Source of the DNA: JANJUO01 sp942492935
GTDB lineage: Bacteria > Bacteroidota > Ignavibacteria > Kapaibacteriales > UBA2268
Assembly (NCBI GenBank): GCA_942492935.1
Contig: OW818654.1
Location: 2,914,001-2,978,000, forward strand
Direction of reading: 5' to 3'
DNA length: 64,000 nt
Shown: positions 47,130-55,619 of the stretch, piece after piece
How the letters are laid out: the number at the start of each line of letters is the position of its first letter
How positions within the stretch are numbered: position 1 is the stretch's first letter
Translations under genes and position numbers: made by a program
Notes under the pieces: generated by a model
Told to the model about the DNA's origin: nothing
The model's database searches: none
What the model saw: the letters and a program-made list of their open reading frames with translations, nothing else

Positions 47130-47165
47130 TTAGACTTCCCAAGTCTTCAAGACTTGATAATCTAA
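47130..47165. repeat. Word-like palindrome, second copy
   Basis: TTAGACTTCCCAAGTCTTCA then AGACTTGATAATCTAA: the same dyad as 38082-38117, here with decayed right arm. It follows the preceding palindrome after 8 bases. Confidence 0.65.
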
Positions 47166-47216
47166 AACAAATTATCTTTTCATACTTAGTTCCGTTCAAA
47201 AATATTATATACAATT

Positions 47217-47337
47217 CTTAAAAAATCACAGAGGGATTAAATGTTTGTAACACAAGAATCACACGGAAGTCCAACAACTCAGAAGGAGTTGAATGTGTAT
47301 TAACCAATATTCATTCCTCTGGGATTTTCAAGGAAAT
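47217..47337. repeat. Family-A composite palindromic repeat, short copy
   Basis: Left end AATCACAGAGGGATTAAATG then TTTGTAAC, the CCAACAACTC/GGAGTTGAATG module near 47271-47294, and right end ATTCCTCTGGGATTTTCAAG then GAAAT. It lacks the second inner hairpin of the longer copies, so it is about 120 bp against 180-210. Confidence 0.65.
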
Positions 47338-47379
47338 ATAATTATGAGATATCGTATTTTCATTATCTGATAGAGATTG

Positions 47380-47495
47380 TATTATGGTAATAAATCACTT
47401 CTTGAAGTATCTAATTATCACATAGTGATTATAATCTTATAATTTAATCACTACGTGATAAATATTTCTCTTTTAATATTCTTGTTACCATAATA
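47380..47495. repeat. Nested inverted repeats
   Basis: Outer arms TATTATGGTAA (47380-47390) and TTACCATAATA (47485-47495) are perfect. Inside them, TATCACATAGTGATTA (47416-47431) pairs with TAATCACTACGTGATA (47445-47460) with one mismatch. The structure could fold as one branched hairpin; the function is unknown. Confidence 0.55.
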
Positions 47496-47708
47496 TAATT
47501 ACTATGGGATAATTTCATTTTTGAAATTATACAGCCATATACATCTAAATTTATTGCGGCTGGTAGTTACAATTGGTTTTTTGTTACAAAGAATTTAAAA
47601 TAATTGAATTTTAAGAACGTTAATTTTGCTGATTTACTAAATTTTTTTTTGATTGTTTTCTATTTAAGCGGACAGTTTGAAAATTAATTTATATTTGTTT
47701 TCATATTT

Positions 47709-47740
47709 TTTGATTTTTAGCAAATTAAAAAGTAATTTTG
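47709..47740 (+). promoter_or_regulatory. Bacteroidota-type promoter of the uppS-bamA operon
   Basis: TTTG at 47709-47712 and TAATTTTG (TAnnTTTG) at 47733-47740, spacer 20 bases, about 40 bases before the uppS start. The spacing is the same as at the SDR promoter. Confidence 0.6.
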
Positions 47741-47779
47741 TATTTTGCATAGAAGTAAAGAGATTAAAAGAGGAGCAAT

Positions 47780-48619
47780 TTGGATTGGATTAAAGACATT
47801 GGGAATGAAGATAAGCAACTTCAATCCGATCTTTTACAGTCAGGGGATTTACCTGTCCATCTTGCTATTATAATGGATGGTAATGGAAGGTGGGCTGTCG
47901 AAAAGAACTTACCTCGAATAGCAGGTCATAAAGAAGGAATCGAAAGTGTTCGTGATATAGTAAAAGCAAGTTCCCAATTAGGTATAAAATTTCTTACTCT
48001 ATATGCATTTTCAATTGAAAATTGGAAAAGACCAATAACTGAAGTTACAGGACTTATGAAGTTGTTGGAGCATTATCTTAAAGCTGAAATAAACGAATTA
48101 CACAACAATAACGTCAAAATCAATACAATTGGTAAACTTAGTTCTTTGCCAAAGGAAATTCAAAGACTTTTGAATGATTCTATGGAAAAAACAAATAGTA
48201 ATACCGGTTTAACGCTCACTCTTGCATTGAGTTATAGTGGCAGATGGGATATAGTGAGAGCAGTTCAAATGATTGGACTTGATGTGAGAAGAGGAAAAAT
48301 TTCACCTGAAGATATAAACGAACCATTATTTTCTTCTTATCTTCAGACAAATAGTCTGCCCAATCCTGATTATCTAATCAGAACAAGTGGCGAAATGAGA
48401 TTGAGTAATTTTTTGTTGTGGGAAATGGCTTATGGAGAAATCTATATTTCAAATAAGTATTGGCCCCAATTCCGAAGAGAAGACCTTTATGAGGCATTAT
48501 ACAGTTTCGCAAACAGAGAAAGAAGATTTGGAATGACTTCTTCTCAAATTAATTCACCAGATATTAAAGAAAAAAATTCATATTTGCAACGGGTTGTGAA
48601 TGTATTCAAAAAATCTTAA
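47780..48619 (+). CDS. uppS: Undecaprenyl diphosphate synthase
   Basis: UppS condenses farnesyl diphosphate with eight isopentenyl diphosphates (cis) to make the C55 lipid carrier for peptidoglycan and O-antigen. The catalytic IMDGNGRWA is near residue 32, then GHKEGIESVRDIV, LTLYAFSIENWKRP and the C-terminal LIRTSGEMRLSNFLLWEMAYGE. A TTG start is used: it follows AGAGGAG at close spacing and no ATG precedes the DGNGRWA motif. The length (279) includes a 25-residue N-terminal extension common in this group. It overlaps bamA by 20 bp and leads the envelope operon. Confidence 0.95.
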   Translation: MDWIKDIGNEDKQLQSDLLQSGDLPVHLAIIMDGNGRWAVEKNLPRIAGHKEGIESVRDIVKASSQLGIKFLTLYAFSIENWKRPITEVTGLMKLLEHYLKAEINELHNNNVKINTIGKLSSLPKEIQRLLNDSMEKTNSNTGLTLTLALSYSGRWDIVRAVQMIGLDVRRGKISPEDINEPLFSSYLQTNSLPNPDYLIRTSGEMRLSNFLLWEMAYGEIYISNKYWPQFRREDLYEALYSFANRERRFGMTSSQINSPDIKEKNSYLQRVVNVFKKS

Positions 48620-50972
48620 AACGGCATTTGTTTTTGCATTTTTTATCGTATATTGCAGTGTATTCTCTCAATTTGCACCTACTCAGCAAACAAAGAACTA
48701 TACTATTGCTTCGGTTTTTGTTACGGGAGCAGAATTTGCTGACCCTGAAACAATAATCTCTTTGTCTGGCTTGAAAGTTGGAGACCAGATTACTTTACCA
48801 TTTGAAAAGAAAATTCAAACTGCAATAAAAAATCTATGGAACAGAAAACAATTTTCTTCAGTTGAAATTCTTGTAGATAAAGTTACAGAAATGGGAATTT
48901 TCCTTGAAATTAAAGTTCAAGAATTTCCCAGATTAAGCTATATCGAAATTGAAAATAATAAAGAAATTGATTATTATGATATTACTAAAGCTGTAGGCAA
49001 AACGCGTGGTGATATTATTACAAATTACGATAAGTATTTGGCAAAAAATAATGTTCAGCAGCTCTATGTAAAAGAGGGTTTTGGCTTTGCCAAAGCAAAA
49101 GTTGAAATTGAAAAAACAGATACAGCTTCATATTCACGTCTTCATATAGAAATTGATGAAGGAATTGATTTCAGAGTTAAAAAAATTACTTTTTCAGGTA
49201 ATAGCAATTTTGATGATGATGAATTATATAGTACTTTTGATGAAACAAAAATCAAAAAATGGTGGCAATTATGGCGAACTGCCAAATTTGACAAAGAAAA
49301 ATATATACTTGATAAAGATTTATTGGTAAATCATTACAAAAAAAATGGCTTCATTGACGTTAGAATTGTAAAAGATACAATTATATATGATGAAACAAAT
49401 GAAGCTGTTTATATTGATATTAGCATTGAAGAAGGCAACAAATTCTATGTACGCGATATTATATTTAACGGTAATACAGTTTATCCTTCAGATGTATTAA
49501 TTAGACGGCTTGAATTTAAAAAAGGTGAAGTTTATGACCTTGACAGATTCCAAAAAAATCTAATGGGAAATGAAAATCAAACTGATGCTTATTCTATGTA
49601 TTTGGATAATGGCTATTTGCAAGCGAGTTTTAATCCAGATGTTAAACGAATTGGAAATGATTCTGTTGATATTGAAATAAGAGTATTTGAAAAAGACCGC
49701 TATAGAATTGGAAGAGTTGAAATTGTTGGTAACATTAAAACTAAAGACAAAGTCATTCGTAGAGAATTATACACAAGACCAGGCGATTACTTCGACCGTT
49801 CAGCGATTATTCGTAGTTTGAGAGCTTTACAAGCAACACAATATTTTAAACCAGAATCACTCAAACCTGACCCTAAAGCATCAGAAACCGATAATACTGC
49901 CGTTGATATTGTTTACAAAGTTGAAGAAAATTCAACTGATACTTTCAACGCATCAATTGGTTTTGCAGGTAGTTATGGTTTAACTATATCAGCTGGTATG
50001 ACGTTCAATAATTTTTCAATTCTTGAACCGTTAAAAGGTGGTGGTGGTCAAGTTTTTAATTTCAACTACGAACAAGGTTACGGTAATAGGTACAATACAT
50101 TTTCAATCGGATTGACTGAACCATGGCTTTTTGATACTCCAACTACACTTGGATTTAATATTTATGATACATATTATAATTATGCAGATATTGAACAATC
50201 AAGAACTGGTGTAGGCATAAATATTGGCAGAAGATTTCGTTGGCCCGATGATTATTGGAGAGCTGACTGGGGATTCCGTGTTCAATTCAATAAAAATGCG
50301 AAAGAATCATATTATTATCGTGCAGGCAGTTATAGTGAAATAGCTGTTAATCAAAGAATTTCAAGAACAAGTGTGAATAATATGTTTTTCCCTTCTGTTG
50401 GCTCAAAGTTTAGTCTATCAACAAACGTTGCACTTGGTTCAATCGGAATAGGACAAACTGATTACATAAAAAATGAAATAAGTTATGAAATGTATAATCC
50501 GTTGCTTGGTATTGAAGGAATGGATAGATTAGTCTTTATGTTATCAGCAAAATTAGGTTACATCAACGGATTTACAAATGATACAACTATTTCACCGATA
50601 GAATTATACAGAATGGGTGGAAATGGATTGAGTGGTTACGGTGTAACTCCAATGCGTGGTTATCCAGATGATAAAATTGGAGATGGTCCTTCAAAGGTAA
50701 TGGCAAAATATACAGCAGAATTACGATTTGCAATTGCATTAGAACCAATGCCTATATTCTTTTATGTATTTGCAGAAGCAGGTAATATTTGGACTAATTT
50801 AAAAGCAACTAATCCGTTTGAACTTAAACGTTCAGCTGGTTTAGGTGTTCAGATGTTTATTAATCCTATTGGTATTATTGGATTTAGTTACGGATATGGA
50901 TTTGATACTTACCGTGATAGTGGTTCAGAACCATCAGGTTGGAGATTTTTGTTCCATTTGGGACAATTTTAA
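48600..50972 (+). CDS. bamA: Outer membrane protein assembly factor BamA
   Basis: BamA folds and inserts beta-barrel proteins in the outer membrane. After a signal peptide (about residues 1-24) there are five POTRA domains (starts near YTIASVFVTGAEF, PRLSYIEIENNKE, FRVKKITFSGNSNF, FYVRDIIFNGNTVY and YRIGRVEIVGNIK, residues about 33-420), then a 16-strand barrel to the last Phe (FLFHLGQF). The MRGYPDD segment near residue 690 is the loop-6 (V/I)RG(F/Y) motif, here with Met in the first position. The 790-residue length is typical. The ATG lies inside the uppS 3' end, so translation is coupled. Confidence 0.95.
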   Translation: MYSKNLKTAFVFAFFIVYCSVFSQFAPTQQTKNYTIASVFVTGAEFADPETIISLSGLKVGDQITLPFEKKIQTAIKNLWNRKQFSSVEILVDKVTEMGIFLEIKVQEFPRLSYIEIENNKEIDYYDITKAVGKTRGDIITNYDKYLAKNNVQQLYVKEGFGFAKAKVEIEKTDTASYSRLHIEIDEGIDFRVKKITFSGNSNFDDDELYSTFDETKIKKWWQLWRTAKFDKEKYILDKDLLVNHYKKNGFIDVRIVKDTIIYDETNEAVYIDISIEEGNKFYVRDIIFNGNTVYPSDVLIRRLEFKKGEVYDLDRFQKNLMGNENQTDAYSMYLDNGYLQASFNPDVKRIGNDSVDIEIRVFEKDRYRIGRVEIVGNIKTKDKVIRRELYTRPGDYFDRSAIIRSLRALQATQYFKPESLKPDPKASETDNTAVDIVYKVEENSTDTFNASIGFAGSYGLTISAGMTFNNFSILEPLKGGGGQVFNFNYEQGYGNRYNTFSIGLTEPWLFDTPTTLGFNIYDTYYNYADIEQSRTGVGINIGRRFRWPDDYWRADWGFRVQFNKNAKESYYYRAGSYSEIAVNQRISRTSVNNMFFPSVGSKFSLSTNVALGSIGIGQTDYIKNEISYEMYNPLLGIEGMDRLVFMLSAKLGYINGFTNDTTISPIELYRMGGNGLSGYGVTPMRGYPDDKIGDGPSKVMAKYTAELRFAIALEPMPIFFYVFAEAGNIWTNLKATNPFELKRSAGLGVQMFINPIGIIGFSYGYGFDTYRDSGSEPSGWRFLFHLGQF

Positions 50973-51009
50973 TTGAATAGATTATTATTTTATAAATATT
51001 AGGTTTAAT

Positions 51010-51435
51010 ATGAAAAATAATTTGATTTTTGGAGGGTTAATTTTGGTAACAATTTTGTTTGCAAACATACTCTATTCTCAACAAAATTCAGTTAAACTCA
51101 ATTTTATTGATGCTGAAACTATTTTAAAGGAATTTCCAGAATTTCAAGAAATTGATAAAAAAGTTCGGGAAATTGGACAAAAATGGTCAGATACATTACA
51201 AATTTTTAGAGCAGATTTAAACAAAAAATTAGATGCATATCAAAAGCAATCTTCAAAGATGACTGCTGACCAGAAGCAAATAGAAGTAGAATCACTTCAA
51301 ACTTTGAAGATACAAATTATGCAATTTCAGGAAGAAAAATTTGGTCTAAATGGTGAATTGGACAAAATGAGAATGAAATTACTTGAACCAATTAGTGAAA
51401 AAATTAAAATGAATTACTTTTTGCAAATGGATTAG
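51010..51435 (+). pseudogene. 3'-truncated OmpH/Skp duplicate
   Basis: Residues 1-133 match the N-terminal part of the intact OmpH downstream (about 85% identity): signal peptide, FIDAETILKEFPEFQEIDKK, the coiled-coil arm ending LLEPISEKI. The frame then enters sequence derived from bamA, reads a few foreign residues (MNYFLQMD) and stops. The last 40 residues, which complete the trimer body, are missing, so it is probably non-functional. The frame has stayed open, which may mean weak selection or a recent event. It arose by tandem duplication (see findings). Confidence 0.8.
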
Positions 51436-51665
51436 AACCAATGTCAATTTCTTTTATATATTTGCTGAAATTGTTTAAAATTTTGTCTGTCTAAAAGAAA
51501 CAAGTTAATTTGTACTTAAAAGTTTTGCTGGTTTAGGTGTTAAGATTTCTTATTAATTATTTTTGTATCAATTGATGGGGTTACGGATATGGACTTGATA
51601 CTTACCGCGATAGTGGTTCAGAGCCGTCAGATTGGAGATTTTTGTTCCATTTGGGACAATTTTAG
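51411..51665 (+). pseudogene. Fossil of the bamA 3' end
   Basis: These 255 bases match the last 255 bases of bamA (50718-50972), offset by 693. Similarity is clear at both ends (TTAGAACCAATG near 51432, GGTTACGGATATGG near 51579, and GGAGATTTTTGTTCCATTTG then GGACAATTTTAG at the end) and poor in the middle, which has frame-breaking changes. It is untranslated debris between the truncated and intact ompH copies. Confidence 0.85.
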
Positions 51666-51703
51666 TTAGATATTTTTTTAATTTTATAAATTTAAGGGTT
51701 AAT

Positions 51704-52234
51704 ATGAAAAAAAATTTGATTTATGGAGTGATGGTATTGGCGACATTTTTGTTTGCAAACACACTATTTTCACAACAAAATCCTGTTAAACTTGGTATTG
51801 TTGATGCTGAAACTATTTTAAAAGAAATGCCTGAATTTCAAGAAGCTGACAAAAAAGTTCGTGAAATTGGACAAAAATGGTCAGATACATTACAAATTTT
51901 ACGAGAAGATTTAAAAAAGAAATTTGAAGCATATCAAAAGCAATCTTCAATGATGGCAGCAGACCAAAAGCAAAAAGAAGAAGAATCTCTTCAAGCTATG
52001 AATATGCAAATGATGCAATTCCAAGAAGAAAAATTTGGTCAAAATGGTGAATTGGACAAAATGAGAATGAAATTACTTGAACCAATTCGTGAAAAAGCAA
52101 GAAAAGCAATTGAAGAAGTTGCCAAAGAAGAAAAAATTACACTTGTTGTAGATAAATTAACTGCTGTTTATAGCGATGCAAAAATTGATATTACATTTAA
52201 AGTATTAGATAAAATTAAAAGAGGCGGTAATTAA
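51704..52234 (+). CDS. OmpH/Skp-family periplasmic chaperone
   Basis: The frame opens upstream in the bamA fossil, but the gene starts at MKKNLIYGVMV, giving 176 residues with a signal peptide (1-24, ends LFSQ). The Skp body starts LGIVDAETILKEMPEF, followed by two long coiled-coil helices (about 50-135; WSDTLQILREDLKKKFEAYQ and KEEESLQAMNMQMMQFQEEK) and the closing VAKEEKITLVVDK strand region. Skp/OmpH trimers hold unfolded outer-membrane proteins in the periplasm and pass them to BamA. It is the intact member of a duplicated pair, followed by a hairpin and then a second OmpH gene. Confidence 0.9.
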   Translation: MKKNLIYGVMVLATFLFANTLFSQQNPVKLGIVDAETILKEMPEFQEADKKVREIGQKWSDTLQILREDLKKKFEAYQKQSSMMAADQKQKEEESLQAMNMQMMQFQEEKFGQNGELDKMRMKLLEPIREKARKAIEEVAKEEKITLVVDKLTAVYSDAKIDITFKVLDKIKRGGN

Positions 52235-52273
52235 TTTACTGCAATTGATTATTTTGATTTAAGTTCTAATTAG

Positions 52274-52308
52274 TATAATCTACTTGTCAAATTGATAAGT
52301 AGATTATA
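52274..52308 (+). terminator. Strong hairpin between ompH and the second ompH gene
   Basis: Arms TATAATCTACTTGTCAA (52274-52290) and TTGATAAGTAGATTATA (52292-52308) pair over 17 bp with one G-T mismatch and almost no loop. It lies 40 bases past the stop codon, is followed by only four T (CATTTTAAC), and may weaken read-through, so the next gene could have partly separate expression. Confidence 0.6.
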
Positions 52309-52387
52309 CATTTTAACGAAAATATTTTTAGGTTAAAATGGAAGTTTCTACTTTTTGAATTTTATAATTTTTTATTGAGTTTGTATT

Positions 52388-53113
52388 ATGAAAAAAAATC
52401 TTTTTGCTTCGATTTTGGTAGCAATTTTTTTGTTTGTTACCTTTGATTCTTATTCTCAAAAGGTAGGGTTTATCAATTCTAAAATGATAAGAGAAAAATT
52501 TCCAGAAGCACAACAAGCTGAACAAAGAATTCAATCAATGACAGATGAATGGAAAAGGGAACTTGCAGCAATGACTTCAAGAATTGAAAGTCTTGAATTT
52601 GAAATCAAAAAAAATAGACTTGTTTGGACAGACCAAGAAAAAGCTGAGAAAGAGAAAGAACTTGTTACTGCTAAAAAAGCAAGAGAAGATTTTGCTAAAT
52701 CTACTTTTGAACCAAACGGAAAATATGATAATGCAGTAAATACTGTAACTACTCCAGTTGAAGAGAAAATTTATGCTGCTGTACAACAAGTTGCATCAGA
52801 CCAAGGATTTGACATTGTTCTTGACCAAGCTGTTCAACCAATGGCTTATGGTAATTATAAGTTTGACCTTACATTGAAAGTATTAAAATTGCTTGGGGTT
52901 GATACAGATGAATTTGATAAGGAATTGCAAGAGAAAATCGACAAAGACCCACGTAATAAAAAAGTAGAATCAAAAACTCCAAGAAAAAGGACAGGCAAAA
53001 CCACTGATTCTGAGCCACTTCGTGATTTTGAACAGCCAGATGTAAAGCCAGAAGACGCAAATAAACCAATTGACCCTCAAAAAGTTAAAGAAAGAGAAAT
53101 TAAAAGAAGATAA
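52388..53113 (+). CDS. OmpH/Skp-family protein with charged C-terminal extension
   Basis: A second Skp-like chaperone (241 residues): signal peptide (1-23, ends SYSQ), GFINSKMIREKFPEAQQAEQ, long coiled-coil region (about 35-110) and the closing VASDQGFDIVLDQAVQP segment. After about residue 170 there is a tail rich in Lys, Glu, Asp, Pro and Arg (RNKKVESKTPRKRTGK, DVKPEDANKPIDPQK), which ordinary Skp lacks and which is probably disordered. Tandem Skp paralogues after bamA are usual in Bacteroidota/Chlorobiota. It is 9 bp before lpxD. Confidence 0.88.
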   Translation: MKKNLFASILVAIFLFVTFDSYSQKVGFINSKMIREKFPEAQQAEQRIQSMTDEWKRELAAMTSRIESLEFEIKKNRLVWTDQEKAEKEKELVTAKKAREDFAKSTFEPNGKYDNAVNTVTTPVEEKIYAAVQQVASDQGFDIVLDQAVQPMAYGNYKFDLTLKVLKLLGVDTDEFDKELQEKIDKDPRNKKVESKTPRKRTGKTTDSEPLRDFEQPDVKPEDANKPIDPQKVKEREIKRR

Positions 53114-53122
53114 GAAAAATTT

Positions 53123-54160
53123 ATGTTAAAACTTAAAGTTCAAGAAATAGCTAATTTAATTGATGCAGAAATTGTTGGCAATTCCAATATTCTAATAACC
53201 GGCCTAAGTGGATTAGAAAATGGAAAAGAAGGAGATTTAACCTTTTATTATAACGACAAATACGCTAAATATCTTGCTGTTACAAAAGCATCTGTAATTA
53301 TTCTTTCTAAATCTATTCAAAAAGTGCCTGAAGAAAATCAGGCACTTTTATTGGTTGAGAATCCATACAATTCTTTTGTGAAAATTTTACAATGGATTAA
53401 CAGTAAAAAAGTCAGAAAGTCAAGTTACATTCATAGGTCTGCATATATCGGTGATAATTGTATTATTGATGAAACTGCATATATTGGTGCTTGTTGCGTT
53501 ATCGGTGATAATTGTATTATTGGAAAAAATTCATATTTGCATAGCAATATTAGTATTTATGATAACGTGAAAATTGGTAATAATACAATTATAAACGCTA
53601 ACGCTGTAGTTTATGAAGATACAATAATTGGCGATAATTGTGTAATTCATTCTGGTGTTGTACTTGGTTCAGATGGATTTGGTTATATTGAGAATCCTGA
53701 TGATGGCTCCTATACAAAAGTCCCTCAACTTGGAAATGTTATTTTGGAAGATGACGTAGAAGTTGGTTCAAATACTACTATTGATAGGGCGATGGTTGGA
53801 AGTACAATTTTACGAAAAGGTGTAAAATTGGATAATCAAATTCAAATAGCACATAATTGCGAAATTGGTGAAAATACTGCTATGGCTGCTCAAGTTGGTG
53901 TTTCGGGTAGCGTTAAAGTCGGTAAAAGGAACAGATTTGGAGGACAAACAGGTATATCAGGTCATTTAGAAATAACAGATAATGTAACATTGATGGCAAA
54001 ATCTGGTGTTGCTAAATCTATTGAAAAAAGTGGTGTTTACTTTGGTTCGCCCGTAAGAGAAAGAATGCAAGCATTCAGAATAGAAGCTGTCATTCACCAA
54101 TTGCCAGAATTAGCAAAAGATATTAAATTAATTAAACAGAAAATCGAAAATAATAATTAA
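53123..54160 (+). CDS. lpxD: UDP-3-O-acylglucosamine N-acyltransferase
   Basis: LpxD transfers the second 3-hydroxyacyl chain onto the amino group of UDP-3-O-acyl-glucosamine in lipid A synthesis. The N-terminal uridine-binding domain (about residues 1-100; LSGLENGKEGDLTFYYNDKY) is followed by a left-handed beta-helix of hexapeptides (about 105-300; GDNCIIGKNSYLHSN, GDNCVIHSGVVLGSDGFGYI). The catalytic His is in QIAHNCEIGENTAM; the usual VKVGKRNRFGGQTGISGHLEI follows, and a C-terminal helix ends the protein. Its place after bamA and ompH is the classical envelope order. The cell therefore makes lipid A. Confidence 0.95.
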   Translation: MLKLKVQEIANLIDAEIVGNSNILITGLSGLENGKEGDLTFYYNDKYAKYLAVTKASVIILSKSIQKVPEENQALLLVENPYNSFVKILQWINSKKVRKSSYIHRSAYIGDNCIIDETAYIGACCVIGDNCIIGKNSYLHSNISIYDNVKIGNNTIINANAVVYEDTIIGDNCVIHSGVVLGSDGFGYIENPDDGSYTKVPQLGNVILEDDVEVGSNTTIDRAMVGSTILRKGVKLDNQIQIAHNCEIGENTAMAAQVGVSGSVKVGKRNRFGGQTGISGHLEITDNVTLMAKSGVAKSIEKSGVYFGSPVRERMQAFRIEAVIHQLPELAKDIKLIKQKIENNN

Positions 54161-54182
54161 AAAATAAATCAGGAAATTAATA

Positions 54183-55601
54183 ATGATTAAACTTGATACT
54201 ATAATTTCATTAGCAAAACGTAGAGGTTTTGTTTTTCAATCTTCAGAAATATATGGTGGACTAAACGGTTGTTGGGATTACGGTCCACTCGGAGTCGAAC
54301 TTCTAAAGAATTTGAAAGAGCAATGGTGGAGAGAAATGACTTATCGGGACAATATTGAAGGTGTAGATGCGGCTATTCTTATGCACCCTCGCACTTGGGA
54401 TGCAAGTGGTCATACCAAGCAATTTTCTGACCCGATGATTGATAATAAAACAAGTAAATCAAGACACAGAGCAGATAATCTAATTGAAGAGTTTATTGAT
54501 AAACTTGTGAAAAAGAAAAAAAAAGAAGAAGCTGAAATTATTACAAAGAAATTAGAAAGTGTCGAAACAAATGAAGATTATCATAAAATAATAATGGAAC
54601 ATGAAATAAAAGACCCAATTTCAGGAACGATGGACTGGACTGAGGTACGTAATTTTAATTTGATGTTTAAAACTTTTGTGGGACCTTTAGAAGATGCTAA
54701 CTCTGTTGTATATTTACGTCCAGAATCAGCACAGGGTATATTTGTGAATTTCAAAAATGTAATGGAAACAGCAAGATTAAAAGTACCATTTGGAATCGCA
54801 CAAGTCGGAAAAGCATTTAGAAATGAAATCAATACAAAGAATTTTCTATTCAGGACAAGAGAATTTGAGCAAATGGAAATGCAATTTTTTATTAAACCCG
54901 GTTCAGAAAAAGATTGGTTTGAATATTGGAAAGACCAGAGATGGAATTGGTGGAAAAATCTTGGCATGAAAGAATCTAAAATGAAATGGAAAATACACGA
55001 TAAATTAGCTCATTATGCAAATTATGCGGTTGATATTGAATTTGAATTTCCGTTTGGATTTGGAGAAATTGAAGGTATCCATTCAAGAACTGACTTTGAT
55101 TTGAAAGCACATCAGGAATATTCTGGCAAGAAAATGGAATATGTTGATACTGTGAATGGCGATAGATTTGTACCTTATGTAATTGAAACATCTGGTGGGG
55201 TTTCTCGTGGAGTTATGGCATTTTTATGTAATGCCTATGATGAAGAAGAAATAAAAGGTGATGATGGAAAATCAGAAGTGCGTTCTGTGCTTCGTTTTCA
55301 TCCAAAATTAGCTCCTGTAACAGTAGCTGTTTTCCCACTTGTAAACAAAGATGGAATGCCTGAAAAAGCACATTTAATCTACAAAGAATTACAAAAGAAT
55401 TACAAAGTTCAATATGATACTTCTGGAGCTATTGGCAGACGCTATCGCAGACAAGATGAAATCGGAACTCCATATTGTATAACTGTTGATGGGCAAACAC
55501 TCGTTGATAATACTATTACAATACGTGAAAGAGACTCAATGATTCAGGATAGAATTAACGCAGATAACATTCAACAATATTTGAGAGATAAAATATCATA
55601 A
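54183..55601 (+). CDS. glyS: Glycyl-tRNA synthetase (dimeric type)
   Basis: A class II aminoacyl-tRNA synthetase of 472 residues that charges tRNA-Gly. Visible family signatures are SLAKRRGFVFQSSEIYGGLNG at the start, the motif-1 region LEDANSVVYLRPESAQGIFV, motif 2 with FGIAQVGKAFRNEINT and FRTREFEQMEMQFF, the motif-3 region IETSGGVSRGVMAFL, and the C-terminal anticodon domain ending GRRYRRQDEIGTPYCITVDG and VTIRERDS-like end. It is the alpha2 form found in archaea, eukaryotes and many bacteria, not the alpha/beta form. It follows lpxD after 22 bp in the same run of genes. Confidence 0.96.
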   Translation: MIKLDTIISLAKRRGFVFQSSEIYGGLNGCWDYGPLGVELLKNLKEQWWREMTYRDNIEGVDAAILMHPRTWDASGHTKQFSDPMIDNKTSKSRHRADNLIEEFIDKLVKKKKKEEAEIITKKLESVETNEDYHKIIMEHEIKDPISGTMDWTEVRNFNLMFKTFVGPLEDANSVVYLRPESAQGIFVNFKNVMETARLKVPFGIAQVGKAFRNEINTKNFLFRTREFEQMEMQFFIKPGSEKDWFEYWKDQRWNWWKNLGMKESKMKWKIHDKLAHYANYAVDIEFEFPFGFGEIEGIHSRTDFDLKAHQEYSGKKMEYVDTVNGDRFVPYVIETSGGVSRGVMAFLCNAYDEEEIKGDDGKSEVRSVLRFHPKLAPVTVAVFPLVNKDGMPEKAHLIYKELQKNYKVQYDTSGAIGRRYRRQDEIGTPYCITVDGQTLVDNTITIRERDSMIQDRINADNIQQYLRDKIS

Positions 55602-55619
55602 TAATAAAAGGGGTCGAAA

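Larger units (their letters stand above)
46724..47779. other. Gene-free gap crowded with palindromes
   Basis: About 1.05 kb with no supportable gene between the broken SBBP fragment and uppS. It holds the 15-bp palindrome at 47089-47121, the word-like palindrome at 47130-47165, a family-A repeat at 47217-47337, a nested inverted repeat at 47380-47495 and the uppS promoter at 47709-47740. 46.73-47.05 kb is plain AT-rich DNA. Confidence 0.6.

Noticed and set aside
47008..47214. Minus-strand frame of 68 codons
   Set aside because: It reads through the two palindromes at 47.1 kb; no start signal and no family.
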